Assembly (NCBI GenBank): GCA_033297205.1
Contig: MU859069.1
Location: forward strand, 186,001-250,000
Direction: 5' to 3'
DNA length: 64,000 nucleotides
Source: Pseudoneurospora amorphoporcata
Taxonomy: Eukaryota > Ascomycota > Sordariomycetes > Sordariales > Sordariaceae
The notes under the pieces were generated by a model. The model made no database searches. It was not told the origin of the DNA and saw nothing but the letters and a program-made list of their open reading frames with translations. The position numbers and the translations under genes are program-made. This document shows, piece by piece, positions 10,635-22,995 of this stretch (positions are counted from its first letter, which is position 1; each line of letters opens with the position of its first letter).

Positions 10635-11388
10635 GTTAAGGGGAGAGGGTGTTGAGTGGTGAGGGTTCGAGTAGAGGAGGAAGGGGATTGTAAGACTATT
10701 TATCGTATTGGTTTTGTAATTTTCTTCGGCCTTGTTTGTTGGTTTATTTTGTTTCTTCTCGAGCGGTAGAGATGTATAGTTGGAAGTAGGCAAGATACCC
10801 GAATTCACATTTGAAAGATCATACATTGAATGACAATGGCATATGGGCTGTGATATGGCTCGACAAGAACACTGCACTCATTGATCAACTTCACCTTTAC
10901 CCACCATGTGTTCGGCTGTCATGACGATATGCATATTATGTATTAGGGTGGATGGTTCTTATGCTATGTTCAAGCGACGAAGTTAAGTGTATAATGGAGT
11001 GAGGCTGTACTTATGTACATCAGCCAAGGAAACTGAGAAAAGACTTCGCACCAACGGTATAGAATATGTAGATCGCAGTGCAGTCTATGTGCTTTTTTTT
11101 ATGAAATGACAACGCCCATGTCCCAATTCCTTGCTTCCAAACCTAGGTACTCCGACAAACTGACAAGCCAGTCAACGATTATTAAACCATTCCTAAGTAA
11201 AAGAAGACGACAAAAATAACCGCCATGACTGGGCGGTGGTCGCGTAAGAGAGAAGAAGATGCTAGAATTGCTCAATCGGAAAGAAGACCGAGCTGAATCG
11301 TGGGTATCATACAACATCCAAACAAAAACGTAAGATCGTGGCATCAAGGGTCATAATCGTCATGATCATAACCATAAGCCTCATCTTC
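10635..11388. other. Convergent intergenic region
   Basis: 3' regions of the small basic protein gene and of the minus-strand gene ending at 11389. Nothing else recognised. Confidence 0.4.
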
Positions 11389-13495
11389 TCAGAAAACCTC
11401 CTGTGAGCCAAGAGGTCTATAACCATGCTTCGTGGCGGGAGAACCCATCTGGAGCTCGTCAGTCTCCATGTGGCGAAGATACGGGTTGAAAGTAAGCTGC
11501 GAGTCTGTCCGAGAACGGGTGATGCCGGCAGGTTTGATGACAGCTTTGCGGGGGACACCGTGAAGCGGCCTGGGTCGACTGGGTCTAAGCAAGGGTACCG
11601 TTCCCTCATCATCCTCCGTGCTCTCCACAGATCGGTTGCTGGTAGAGCGGCTGTTTAAAGATGGACGAAGGTACCTGTTCTCGCGATCGGCGTCGTAGTC
11701 TGGCAATAGAAGGGTGCTACGAGCAAGCTCGTCCAACTCGTCTTGCTCTGCAGCACGGCCCAAGGGCACATCCGGATACTGTGCGCGAAACTCGATCGTC
11801 ATGAGTTCCAAGTCACCCTTGGCGGGAGAAGGGTGTTTCTTTCTCTCGACGTCGTCCACGACTGGGACGTATGAGAAGATGCCTGCAAGTCCCGGGGACA
11901 AAGCCAATGGATTCTTCTTAGGCTCTGCACTGCCTCCCGTTGGAAAACTGAAATTGAGATCAATGCTGCGGCTTCGCAGACCGCCGCGAGGTTTCTTGGT
12001 AGGACTCTCGCTGGGCGACGAAGTACGCTTGTAGCCCCTTCGAGGTGTTGATGAGGCGATGGGAGCAGACGGGAGGATCGAATCTAAGCTGCCCTCCATC
12101 ACTCTTTCCGATTCGAATGGATTTTCGGGTGAAAGAGGCGGTAACACAGAATCGTCCATAGAGCCTCCTCTAAGACGGGTTTCGAACTCGGTGACAGGTC
12201 GTCGAAGTGAGCTTGGAGACGAAAAGGGATCATCCAGCGACCTACGAGTGCGCAAGGTCTTGCCGTTCATGGGAACGGGCTTGCGATGGACTTTCCCGCC
12301 AAAGACCTTCTGAACCTTGTCTTTGTTCAAGTTCACACCCTCATTAAGGCGTAGTTCAATCGACTTCAGACCTGCCCTCTTCCTTGTAACGCCTTGTGAT
12401 GCCACAAGTTCTGCTTCGTCCCCCTCTTCCACGGTGTCTTGTACCTTTGCGTCTTTGGACTGATTCTTGGGGAAAAGCCGCCGTTCGGAAAGCGCATGAG
12501 AAACCTTCTTGAAAAGGCCATTCTTCTTGACGAGGCGAGACACTTTTGAAGACGTGCTGCTGGAGGGAATGGCGGTTGTAGGTTGTGCAGGCTGTGGCTC
12601 TGACTTCAGTGCCTGGGTAGCAGCCAACATCTTTTCGATCTTCTCGGCGATCTCTTCAGGGTCTAGACCGACTGGCTTGTTGGAGGTCGTCGGGGCGGCA
12701 TTGGGTCGTCCGTTAAGGTTTGTCAACGGCATTGTTGCCGATGCGGGCAGCTTGGTCATCCTGCTGTTAGGCGGGTGCATCGCCAAGGGATTCAGAGCGC
12801 CGGTGTTTGACTTTGGGAGACCCTTGACGTAGTCACATCGGGGAGGAGCTGGAGGAGATGGTCGCTGGCGAGTGGATCGGCGTCTCGACGACCTTCTGGG
12901 TAGGCTGGGCGAGGGTCGCACGACAGGAGCCGGTCGCTGGCGAATCTTCCGATTAGCGGCGGGCGCCTCCTCGACTTTGGCATCTTCAACAGCATCTTCA
13001 ACAGCATCTTCAACTATGCCGGTGTTCTGAATAGGATGCGGGTACACGCGAGTGACGGTGCATGGGGTCTCAGAGGCAACATGGGGGCCCTGCTCAATCG
13101 GCGACTCCATGGCGGAGGTCATGGTTGTATCTTCAAGAAGCGCGCTGGCCAGGTCGTCGAGGCTATTGCGGCTGCGGTTGTTGGAAGTGCCGCGACTTGT
13201 CCCTTGCGACTGTGTATCCAGGAGACGGACGGTGGGATCTTGGTGGGAGGGATCAATGGATTCTGCTGCAAGCGTTGTTAGAACAAGGCCTTTGGGCATC
13301 GTGGTAAGTGAATGCACAAGATAGGCTGGCTGTTTGTCTGGGTTGTCTCGCTGTTTGCAGTTTTGGGGAGAAGAAAGAAATGGACTTGCCGGTGCTCATG
13401 GTTCTGGCCCGCGAAGGCATTGTGGTGTCAGGACGGCGGTGCATGAAAGAAAGAAGAGATTTTTTCTTGGAGTATGTTACCGTGGTAGAACTCAT
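11389..13495 (-). CDS. Unknown disordered nuclear-type protein; first intron apparently GC-AG
   Basis: Exon 2 (13265-11389) encodes about 625 residues. It is preceded by a strong acceptor with CTAAC 13-17 nt upstream of TTGCAG, so reading on into 13266-13299 (which offers an ATG) is probably intronic. Exon 1 (13495-13390) ends in ATG AGC ACC G followed by GCAAGT, the canonical GC donor. Joined, phase is kept and the protein has about 660 residues. In-frame ATGs also exist at 13444, 13420 and 13399, so the true start is uncertain. The product is largely disordered, with Arg/Ser patches (RRSSRRRSTRQRP), an acidic tandem EDAVEDAVEDAK, SP-rich segments and basic runs resembling nuclear localisation signals. 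The C-terminus (HGYRPLGSQEVF) looks conserved-type. No domain is recognised, and function is unknown. Confidence 0.75.
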
Positions 13496-16114
13496 TCTCG
13501 TTGTTGGTTAGGTGACGAGTTTGTGTTTGCTGCAAGGTTTTCAGGTCTGGAAATTGGACGAGCGAAAACTTGGTTCGTGGTGAAGGAGTGGCTGGGCCCA
13601 AGATGGGCACCGGAATAGATCAGGTTTGGGTCGAAGCAACAGCACGCTACTGGCTGTTGTCCGGGCGATGTGAATCACTGGGATGGCCAATTCAACTGCA
13701 ACGAGGTCAGCGCCGTTGATAGGGAATTGTCCACTAGCGTGGGCATTATGTAGGCGATGGCTGCGGCGGGGATGGGGGACGACGACTTACAAAATCAGGT
13801 CCGTTGCCGGGGCATATTGATCACACACCACAGTTCTCGTGACTATAACTGCTCTCCCTGCCTATCGTGGACCAGGTGACGATCAATTTCGCAAAGGATA
13901 CCTGTAATTGTCGACGCGCGCCAGGTTGAGGTTGAAGATGCCGTGAAGGTTTGTGGGATGTGATGGAAAAGTTGGGAAGGAGGGGAGAAGAAATGAACCT
14001 GGCAAGCAAGTGCTGCCTGCAAGTCACCATGTTTTGAAATTGCAGCCAAGAAAACACTCGAATCCGGCGTCGTACCCGTGGATATTGGACGAAAAGGCAG
14101 TTGCTGGGCTTGAGAGGAAGGTGGTGGGTTTCGGGCAAGTTTCGGCAAGTTTCATGGCCGTTGGTGTTCCGGATGGAAGAGCGTTCGGGTCCGAAATTGT
14201 CACTGGAATGAGGCAAGTGGTCCTGTCTAGGTCCGTCGTTATGACCAGCGCACTTGCACTATCACTCGCGCTCTTTCCTCCTTGATGTCCACTCGTAACG
14301 ACAGGATCCTTCAGTTGGGCTCATGAATTATGCAGGGAGCTTTTGGTACGAATTTCTTGGGATAGAACCTTGATGAGCGGGTGTGTGAGCCATCGATGTA
14401 AAACGTCCCGTCTTATCAGATCAAGAGTTGTGAGCCGAGACAGGATGTAAAAGATCACTCAGGTGTAGAACGTGGAGTTGAGGTATGTCCGATGGACACT
14501 GGCTGGTTTGACAGCGACAGCAAGAGAGGTTATCCAGTAGACCTACGGGATCGTTGCGGACATACTTCCTATAAGAGTAGATGATGTCAGTCAAGGTTAT
14601 CCAAGAAAGTTCCACTTTGGCCACTTAAGATACCCGGGGAAAATGCAAACAGTCGTAAATCAAATAATGAACTCGTCTCCGAGTCCGATAATCGGAGACT
14701 ATCGATTGATATCTCTTGCCAGCGAAGAACAGACTTGGACAGACAAGAAGGCAGGATGAGAGAAATTGCAATTACTCAGCGTTTCATGCGATCCTCGAGC
14801 AAAATTTGTCTGCTGACCAAAGCATAGGTGCTCGAAGTGGTGGCAAAAATAAACCGAACATGGACGGTCCAAAACGCCTCGCTTTGTCTGGAAAGGCCAT
14901 CGCAAGACTGTTATAGGGATCGCACAACATGAGAAATACATAGGCGCACTCTGTTGAAATATAACGACCCAAGACCAGCATTCAGCACGAATCTGAACCG
15001 CCGGCCACCAACATAGTTATCGAGCGTCGGGGGAAGTGCAGTCACTCGTAATCATCTGCTCGGGTGTCCAGAATTTTTCGAATATTCTTTGAGAATATTC
15101 ATCGGAGCTCAAAGACCCCTCGGATGCCTTCAAGCGTCTGACCTTCGGGTCTTGAAAGGCTGAGTTTTCCATGGTCGACTGATGTGGTCCTCAAATCATC
15201 ACGAAATTCTTGGCGGAGTTGTGATCGTTTGTCGTTGAAAGACAACTTGAATGGGGTGATTATGTCAGCAAATAGCCCCTTGCACGTGCTTCGCTTCGGC
15301 TTTTCCGCATGTCAGCAAGGTCAGCAAATCCGAAAAATCGAACGTGCGACAAAAAGTCGTGTTTGAGAGAAGTGGACGTGCGAAAGGTGGTGGGGTAACG
15401 CACGGTCCGCCCACTGCTTTTTTTGAAATCCTCCGGAAGTGATTGGCGAATGGCCGCCGTTGGATAAAGAAAAAAGAGGGAAGCACTACCACTCCTCCGA
15501 ATGCCGAGGCCGCGGGAAAAGGCAAGTCCAAAGTGAGGAAGAAAGTGCATTCATCCACTCTGGAAATTCTGAAGAGAGGTTATCAGGATATCACTTTATC
15601 ACCATACTTCCGGGAGGGGAACACCCGACTGCATCCGATCCGCTCTTCACATCCCAGCCAGCAACTCCTCCGTGATAATCAAGTCCAGATTGACTCCGAA
15701 CATTGGAACTGCAACTCCGGCGCTGTCGTTCAGTTGTGTTCCTAAATCCGGAAATCTCCACCCTGAACCTCTGAGACGGCAACCAAGAAGCGAAGGTTCA
15801 GTTCCAGCAGTCCAGACACTGAGCAAGTTCCGCCAGTGCCCGCCCGCTACTATCTACTCGGATCCGCACGCCGCCACTGCGCTACTTGTCCCCTTGTACA
15901 CTACACTACGCCAACCCCGAAACATCTTCTAGTCAACGCGACCACCGAGTACGAATACACTGTTTTCATTGGTCGATTTATCATAGCATCATATTTATAA
16001 CGGCCACCACCACCACCACCTGCTTGTCCTCTCCCCGAGAGGCACTTTTGAATACATCAGCAAGAACCACAGTCGGGCTCAACTTTTGCCTCGAATCCAC
16101 CATCACACGACACC
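13496..16114. other. Long divergent intergenic region
   Basis: Spacer of 2.6 kb between the minus-strand unknown gene and ALA dehydratase. Short open frames exist on both strands but none has splice structure or a recognisable product. A TATTTATAA-type element near 15990-16000 may serve ALA dehydratase. Confidence 0.4.
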
Positions 16115-17338
16115 ATGTCTTTCTCCAGCCTTGTACAAGACCTCTCGCTCCGGGACCCCAATGCGCCCAGGCGCCGCGGTGACGCTTCTGTCTCTACCAT
16201 CGACGACCGCGCTTCTCGCACTTCCCACATTTCCCGCGCCATGTCCTATGCCAGCACCGCCGCCACCAGCGTCAGCATCGCCGGCGACATCTCCAGCCAG
16301 CTCCATGGCGGTTATGCCCATCCTCTTGCCCGCTCGTGGCAGGCCGAGCGTCAACTCACAAAGGTGCGCACCCCATCGCCTCTTGTCTGTCTGACGACCC
16401 TTCGTTGCTAACTGATATTGCCTCTCCAGTCCATGCTCATCTATCCCCTATTCGTTTCCGACAACGACGATGAAGAGGTTCTCATCCCCTCTCTCCCGAA
16501 TCAATACCGCCGCGGCATCAACAGACTCGTTCCCTTCCTCGAACCGCTCGTTCACAAGGGCCTTCGCTCCGTCATTCTCTTCGGCGTCCCTCTTAAGCCC
16601 GGTACCAAGGATGCTCTGGGAACTGCTGCCGATGATCCGGAGGGTCCCGTCATCAAGAGCATCCGCCTCCTGAGGCAAAGATTCCCCCAGCTCTACATCA
16701 CTGTCGACGTCTGCTTGTGCGAGTACACTTCCCATGGTCACTGCGGCATTTTGCGCGATGACGGCAGTCTCAACAACCAATTGTCGGTCGATCGCATCTC
16801 GGACGTCGCTCTTGCCTATGCCAAGGCTGGTGCCCACTGCGTTGCTCCTTCGGACATGAACGACGGTCGCATTCGTGCCATCAAGCTCAAGCTCATTGAG
16901 GAGGGTATTGTCCACCGTGTGACTCTCATGTCGTACGCCGCCAAGTTCTCCGGCTGCCTTTACGGCCCCTTCCGTGACGCTGCTGGCTCATGCCCTTCGT
17001 TTGGCGATCGCAAGTGCTACCAGCTGCCTCCCGGAGGCCGTGGTCTTGCCCGCCGTGCCATTGTTCGTGACATCAACGAGGGTGCCGATATCATCATGGT
17101 CAAGCCCGCAAGCCAGTACCTAGACATTATCAGTGACGCCAAGGAGCTCGGAAAGGACTTGCCCATTGCTGCCTACCAGGTCAGCGGTGAATTTGCCATG
17201 ATCCACGCCGCCGCAAAGGCGGGTGTATTCGATCTCAAGGCTATGGCCTTCGAAGCCACCGAGGGTATTCTCCGAGCTGGCGCCACCATCATCATCAGCT
17301 ACTTCGTCCCCGAGTTCCTTGACTGGCTCTCGACATGA
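16115..17338 (+). CDS. hemB: Delta-aminolevulinic acid dehydratase (porphobilinogen synthase)
   Basis: This enzyme condenses two 5-aminolevulinate molecules to porphobilinogen, the second step of heme synthesis in the cytosol. Exons 16115-16363 and 16430-17338 (intron 66 nt, branch GCTAAC) encode 385 residues. Zinc-site cysteines sit in VCLCEYTSHGHCG (C178, C180, C188), the zinc-dependent fungal/animal form. The Schiff-base lysines are K255 (SYAAKFSG) and K308 (IMVKPA). The N-terminal 70 residues are Ser/Ala-rich and longer than in yeast Hem2. RMS-type conserved blocks follow, such as QYRRGINRL and YQVSGEFAMI. Length and motifs are complete. Confidence 0.97.
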
Positions 17339-20300
17339 TGTTGTCAATATACGTAAGGGCAAGAGTCAATGCAACGGCTGGCGCAAGGTGTTTCGGCGTT
17401 TCTTATGTTTTCTATACCAGGTTATAAAGTTTAATCGGGACTTCAGGGCTAAAAAGTTCAGGACGGGATGGGTCATGATGCACGAGTACCTAAAAGAGTA
17501 CATACCAATAAACGCACCTCTTTCATTCAAATCCGCAACGTCTTCTAATCACCAAAGTTGATGGGCAATCCCTTCACATCCTCATGAAAACGAAACCGCC
17601 GTCATTGTTCGTTCAAAGTCGGAAATACGTATGTCCCTTGCATAATTAGTAGTGCACAGGTCCCCTTAGGAAACCCATCTGTCGATGTCAACAAAACGTC
17701 ATCCCACACCTTATTACGGCCATTAGTTCTCCAGGGTGTGCAGACCTACATCTTACTGTGTACCCCTTCAACCCCCAAAACTGCCCGAACGGTGGCTTAG
17801 GCTGATTGACTATCAGTTGACTGGAATCATATACCGGTAGGGCTGAGATTGCTTTGACAAGACATAAACCGGAAGCCCGGAACATGGTCAGCAGGGGCCA
17901 TATCAAAAACCATAGTTTCCCAAGCTCAAACGTCTTAACAGTCACTGCAACTTTCTCGAGAACTGAGCTGATCAGAACTTTCCGACTAATGGACCTTGGA
18001 AACGAAAGACAAAGATATGTGTTAACAGGAAGAGTTCTATGCTGATAATTTCAAGCACGCTGAATTCGTACCCACGATCAGTGTTCTTGTATCTGCCCAT
18101 TTGGTGGAGTTTCAAGTAAATGATATTTTTGTTCATTTCATTTCGAAGGCCCGTTCGCCAAAGAGTTGTGGTCAACTGAATTCAGGAAGTTGCAGCTGGG
18201 CTGTCAAGACATTTGAGGTTATTTTTTTTAATTTTTTTTAATTTTTTTTTTCAAAGACACGTTTCCCTTTGACTTCTTCTATACCCTTAGTTACGTGTGA
18301 GGTTAGAGTGAGTGAGTGTAGCCTGGCCAGCCTCGTTCGCTGTCAAAGCTAACCTCAGACGCACGGATAGCAAAGATGTGGCTGTGCCTAGATCTCGGCT
18401 GCATGGAGGCTCTTTTTATACGGTATTGTCTCTATTAGAAAATGCAACTAATTCGGGCTGCCAAAATCGTTGCACTTATCGGGGCCATAGAAGGGGGGGG
18501 CTTGCATTTGCTTGTAGGGACAATACTGGAGGAACCCTCCCGTGCCTCCGAAGACTGTATTTGTTACGGTTTGTCCTTTTTTTGTAGTAGCTTGACTACC
18601 CGCAGAGTCACATGCAATCCGAAGTTGGGAGTTGGTGATAATATCCGTGTTTTAGCCATGCATATGTACACGACCGGCATCGAGCAGGAGGTATCTGCAG
18701 TCCAAAATTCACAGAAAACATCCCCCGGATCTTAATCATAATAAAATGCCCGTGATTTTGCTGACAGGACTGATCGGATCAGCCCTGGACCGTGCGGCCC
18801 TGGTGATTTAATATCTCATCCCCGACGTCGAGTAGTTTCGATCGTCAATGCTCAAACTGTTGTTTTCGTTCTTTTTTTGTGTGTTTAACCACAGCAGTCA
18901 CACTACCACGACATCCATCTCCTTTGTTCTTGGACCGATGTTCTCACCGCGTATCCGCTGGCCTCAACTATTGCAACATCGAGAGAATTTTCGAAGTCCT
19001 ACCGTGACGAGACCACCGAGATGACGGCAATGGCAAATACTCGATGACCAGCTAAGTCCTTTCCCTAGCTGTTACCGGCCTATTTTAGTTTGTCCATGCT
19101 ATATGATGAACATGGGAACGCTGACACGCTGACAGATGATACCTGGCTACTTCAAAATTAGTTGTTTTGTGGAATTGGGAAGAAAATTGGAGAGAGGTTG
19201 AGGTCCGGAGGTCATGCGGCTCCTTTGGCTGAGCACGTGTTCTTAACGCGCGGCTCGGAGGTAGTGGCGGTTATTGGACGTCCGGAAAGTTCATGGTAAT
19301 GTCTAAGGTATGGTGCATACCATATGCTCGGCCCTGCATCAGTGGGATGTCCCGCCAGGATGCTCCTTCTCGACGTCAACTCTCCCTGTTGCCTAGGTAT
19401 TCATTGCATGTGATTACGACTCCAGGGCGTTTTCAATCAGCTGACCCGACGGGTAGTTCTAAACTTCAAATGGACTTCGCCATGTTGTCTGCAGAGGTTG
19501 AAGCTCTCCAAGGTTCCGGAAAAGCCTCACCGGACGACACCACGGCCTGCCCGTATACCTATTTTACATCCCCCCACGCGGCTCTGATCTTTCCACTTCT
19601 TCTTGCGAGTGCAAAGTCAAGGCGCAGGAGAGTGATCTTGGTGTGGAATGCATTGTCTATGACGCTCCAACGAGCTCGCTCTCCCGACCTTATGGCACAA
19701 GCTTTTCCGGATGAAAGCCATGCAGAGTCGTTCCAAGGAACGCGTTGGGTCACTCGCATAGAGCACGCCCATCGTGTTGATATACTGGTCGTGACAGAGC
19801 CTGGTTCGGCTGACGACCTCAACTTCACCTTCTCCCCGCGATGCTTGCGGCATGAAACCATCGGTACTGTCATTTGTTGCCTTGTCCACGTCGCCGTCAA
19901 CCACTTTGTCACTTCCGATCTTCGTGACAACATGTACTGGTGCAAGATCAGGGAGAATCATCTCCTACGGACAACAAGTTGTTGACCTGAATTACCGCAG
20001 ACTAACTCAGAGGTAACGATCGTTTTCATACCTTATCAACACTGCACGTTACGCTAACATCATTGCTCACGACTGTTTTAGGCATCCGAATCTCGTTTTT
20101 GTAGGTGCAAAGAAACTTCAAGAAACATAGTTCAAACTGCACATGTGCGCCGGACCTCCAGCGTGAGCCGTGTGCTGTAACTGCCTGCAAGAAGAAGAAG
20201 AAGATGCATAAATGAGGCCATTATTCTTTCTGATCCGTCTGATCACTACCCTTCCGAGTCCTTATTAAAGCTCCTCCCCTCCCGTCGGGATTTTTTCCTT

Positions 20301-20682
20301 TCCTCCTCTTCATTAGCAGACCAGACCAGAGTTTCCGATCCTCTTCTGCTCTTCATGATACAATTCGCTATTGTACATACACACTCGCATAACATCGCTC
20401 AGGCATCCATCCACTCAAGTCACAACCTGGATCGAACTTGACTTAATAACAGGCTTGGTGATTTGGGCGCTCCCGTCCCCGGAGCTCCCAAGTTCACCAA
20501 GTCCCCTTCCATGTCCGGCATGTGCAAGTCAAGGGCTGTCTTCCCATTACCTCTTCTCTTGCTAATATTACAGATTTAGGATGGGTCGCCAGCAATGATC
20601 AGACGGGCATGAAGGGCTTGAAGCTTTTATACCTGGGCTATAGGTGATTTAGCTCCTCGAGCGTCTCCAAAAATGATCAGTC
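17339..20682. other. Long intergenic region
   Basis: Spacer of 3.3 kb. It contains a T/A run at 18221-18251. A 230-codon open frame at 19293-19985 has no recognisable motif and overlaps open frames on the other strand, so no gene is called. The 3' part (20200-20680) is pyrimidine-rich and probably the acyltransferase promoter and leader. Confidence 0.4.
18221..18251. repeat. ATTTTTTTTA-type tandem run
   Basis: Three near-identical 10-bp units, each an A followed by eight or nine T. Confidence 0.8.
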
Positions 20683-22794
20683 ATGCACAATTTAGCTCCT
20701 GAGAAGACATCAAACGTGGGTCGGGATCTCGACACAGACAACGCTCTGTTTCACGACGTTGAGTCCAACCCCGGCCATGGGAAGCAAGAACTCGGGACGG
20801 CACAACGCCCACGGCGCCGCCACTCCGGCATATTTGGCTGGTTGCCTAGCCTTGATATTGACTTCCTTTCCCGGAATCCGAGGCATTATGTCTCTCATTC
20901 AATACGCCCCCTTTTTCTCCGCTCGGCATTCTTTCTTCTCCCGAGCTTTCTTCAGTCTCGTATACAGGGGCGCACCCCCTTTGGTCCAGAACCACAGGGA
21001 AACCAGAAGAAAGGGGGCCAGAGAGGCGAGAAACCTCGACTTTTGAGTCCAACGTCGTACCTGGATGGCATGCGCGGCATCGCCGCTTTCTCTGTTTTTC
21101 TCTGCCATTACTCCTATACATGTTTCGTCATCGCCGAAGGCTGGGGCTCAGGGGGAAGCAACTATTACTTCCTCAAGCTCCCCTTCATCCGGCTCTTTTA
21201 TTCAGGGCCGCCCATGGTCTGTATCTTTTTCGTCATCTCTGGGTATGCTTTGTCCTTGAAACCACTTAAACTTATTCACTCTATTTCTTCACGATCGTCA
21301 TCTGCCATTACTTCAGCAGCACGTACCAAAAAGCACGAACATAACAACTACTCCAAACTCCTCGAAACCCTCTCCTCCCTCGTCTTCCGGCGCGGCCTTC
21401 GCCTCTTTCTCCCACCCGCCATCTCAACCTTCCTCATCGTCCTTCTCCTCCGACTTGGAGTCTACGAATGGAACCGCTCATTCGCGTCCGACGCAGAATT
21501 CCTGAGAAACGTCCAGGAGATTCACTACACGCGATTCGATTCTGCCACGGAGCAATTCGTCGACTGGGGATATGCGGTGCTTAACTTTGTGCACCTGTGG
21601 GATTGGGATGCGTTTGCGGGGTCGACGGGGATTGACGTCCATTTGTGGACGATCCCCGTGGAATTTCGAGCTTCGATGGTATTGTTTTTGACAATCCTGG
21701 GGACGGCGAGGTTGAGAGGGGGCGTGAGGATGGGAGTGGTGCTCGGGTGGTGTGTGTTTGCTTTTTTGTGGGAGAGGTGGGAGATGTGTCTGTTTTGGAT
21801 GGGGATGGTTTTGGCCGAGGGGGATGTGGTTAGGGATATGGCTGCAAAAAGGGAGGAGGGAAGGAGAGAGGGAGAGCTTCCGGAGAGCAGTGGAGGAGGA
21901 ATATTGCCAGTTGTCGAGCCCGTGACGTTGGCGAGGATGGGAGACGTTATGCTGATACCTCAGCAGGGACCCAAAAGGTCGCGACGTCATCCACAGCCAC
22001 GCCAAGGGGCAATAGAGATGTCCCCGGATATATATATTGTTGGGTCCGAAGACGAGGCTTCCCACTCCTCTACATATCCTCACTCTTCGAACCACCCCTC
22101 GTCGACATCCAGCCGGTACCGCTCCGGCTCCGCACCTCTTCTTTCCACCACTCCCATCTCACAGCCCTTCGAGTCTCACCGGCCACCACGACCATTCTCA
22201 ATAACCACATCTCCACTAGCTTCCCCGGCCGGGAACACCATTCTCCCAATTGTTCTCCTCATAATATCTCTCTACCTCCTCTCCCAACCCGACATAAACT
22301 CTCACCTCACCCCCGGCTGGATAACCCTCACCTCTCTTATCCCACACTGGTGGACAGAACACTACCGCTTCTACCAATCCATAGGAGCAGTCATCCTCGT
22401 CTACGCCGTCTCCCGGCATCCTTCTTCCTCGCCCTCCTCCAGCTCCGCCTCATCGGCCTCCGGTTCGGACACCGCCCCCATATTGTCTCAATACCTAAAC
22501 CCAAAAATCCTCTTCGAATCCGCTATCGCTCAATACCTAGGCAAAATCTCATATGCCATCTACCTCGTCCACGGTCCTGTGCTTCACACACTCGGATATA
22601 CCGTGATGAAATTCACCTGGACTCGAGTAACGGGTACGGAGACGGATGGGCACTATATCACGGGGTTTCTGCTGGCCAGTCTCGCGGTGGTGCCCCTGGT
22701 GGTCTGGGTGGCGGATGTGTTTTGGAGAGGTGTCGATGAGCCGGTGGTGAAGTTTGCGAGGAGAGTCGAGGAGAGAGTTGTGTTTGGTTGTTGA
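20683..22794 (+). CDS. Membrane acyltransferase, acyltransferase-3 family
   Basis: A single exon of 703 residues. The block SYLDGMRGIAAFSVFLCHYS (about 125-145) contains the conserved His of acyltransferase-3 proteins. It is followed by PMVCIFFVISGYALSLKPL and several hydrophobic helices up to about residue 390. A low-complexity Ser/Pro/Arg insert (about 390-510) precedes four further helices; ISYAIYLVHGPVLHTLGY is the usual C-terminal family motif. Such proteins transfer acyl groups to sugars, lipids or small metabolites in membranes; the substrate here is unknown. An out-of-frame ATG at 20673 in good context opens a 9-codon reading frame overlapping the start, so translation may be restrained. 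Confidence 0.9.
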   Translation: MHNLAPEKTSNVGRDLDTDNALFHDVESNPGHGKQELGTAQRPRRRHSGIFGWLPSLDIDFLSRNPRHYVSHSIRPLFLRSAFFLLPSFLQSRIQGRTPFGPEPQGNQKKGGQRGEKPRLLSPTSYLDGMRGIAAFSVFLCHYSYTCFVIAEGWGSGGSNYYFLKLPFIRLFYSGPPMVCIFFVISGYALSLKPLKLIHSISSRSSSAITSAARTKKHEHNNYSKLLETLSSLVFRRGLRLFLPPAISTFLIVLLLRLGVYEWNRSFASDAEFLRNVQEIHYTRFDSATEQFVDWGYAVLNFVHLWDWDAFAGSTGIDVHLWTIPVEFRASMVLFLTILGTARLRGGVRMGVVLGWCVFAFLWERWEMCLFWMGMVLAEGDVVRDMAAKREEGRREGELPESSGGGILPVVEPVTLARMGDVMLIPQQGPKRSRRHPQPRQGAIEMSPDIYIVGSEDEASHSSTYPHSSNHPSSTSSRYRSGSAPLLSTTPISQPFESHRPPRPFSITTSPLASPAGNTILPIVLLIISLYLLSQPDINSHLTPGWITLTSLIPHWWTEHYRFYQSIGAVILVYAVSRHPSSSPSSSSASSASGSDTAPILSQYLNPKILFESAIAQYLGKISYAIYLVHGPVLHTLGYTVMKFTWTRVTGTETDGHYITGFLLASLAVVPLVVWVADVFWRGVDEPVVKFARRVEERVVFGC

Positions 22795-22924
22795 TGTGGT
22801 AGTGGGATTTTGGCTTTTTGGGGACCAATCGACATGACTCGGGTTAGCTACTGTTGATGTGGGATGACCCATCTCTTTTCTCGACTACTATGGCGTTGAC
22901 AGGCGTTCAGAGGGGTTTTTCTTC

Positions 22925-22995
<71 letters not shown>

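Noticed and set aside
19293..19985. A 230-codon open frame.
   Set aside because: No recognisable motif, long overlapping open frames on the opposite strand, and no splice or promoter context.
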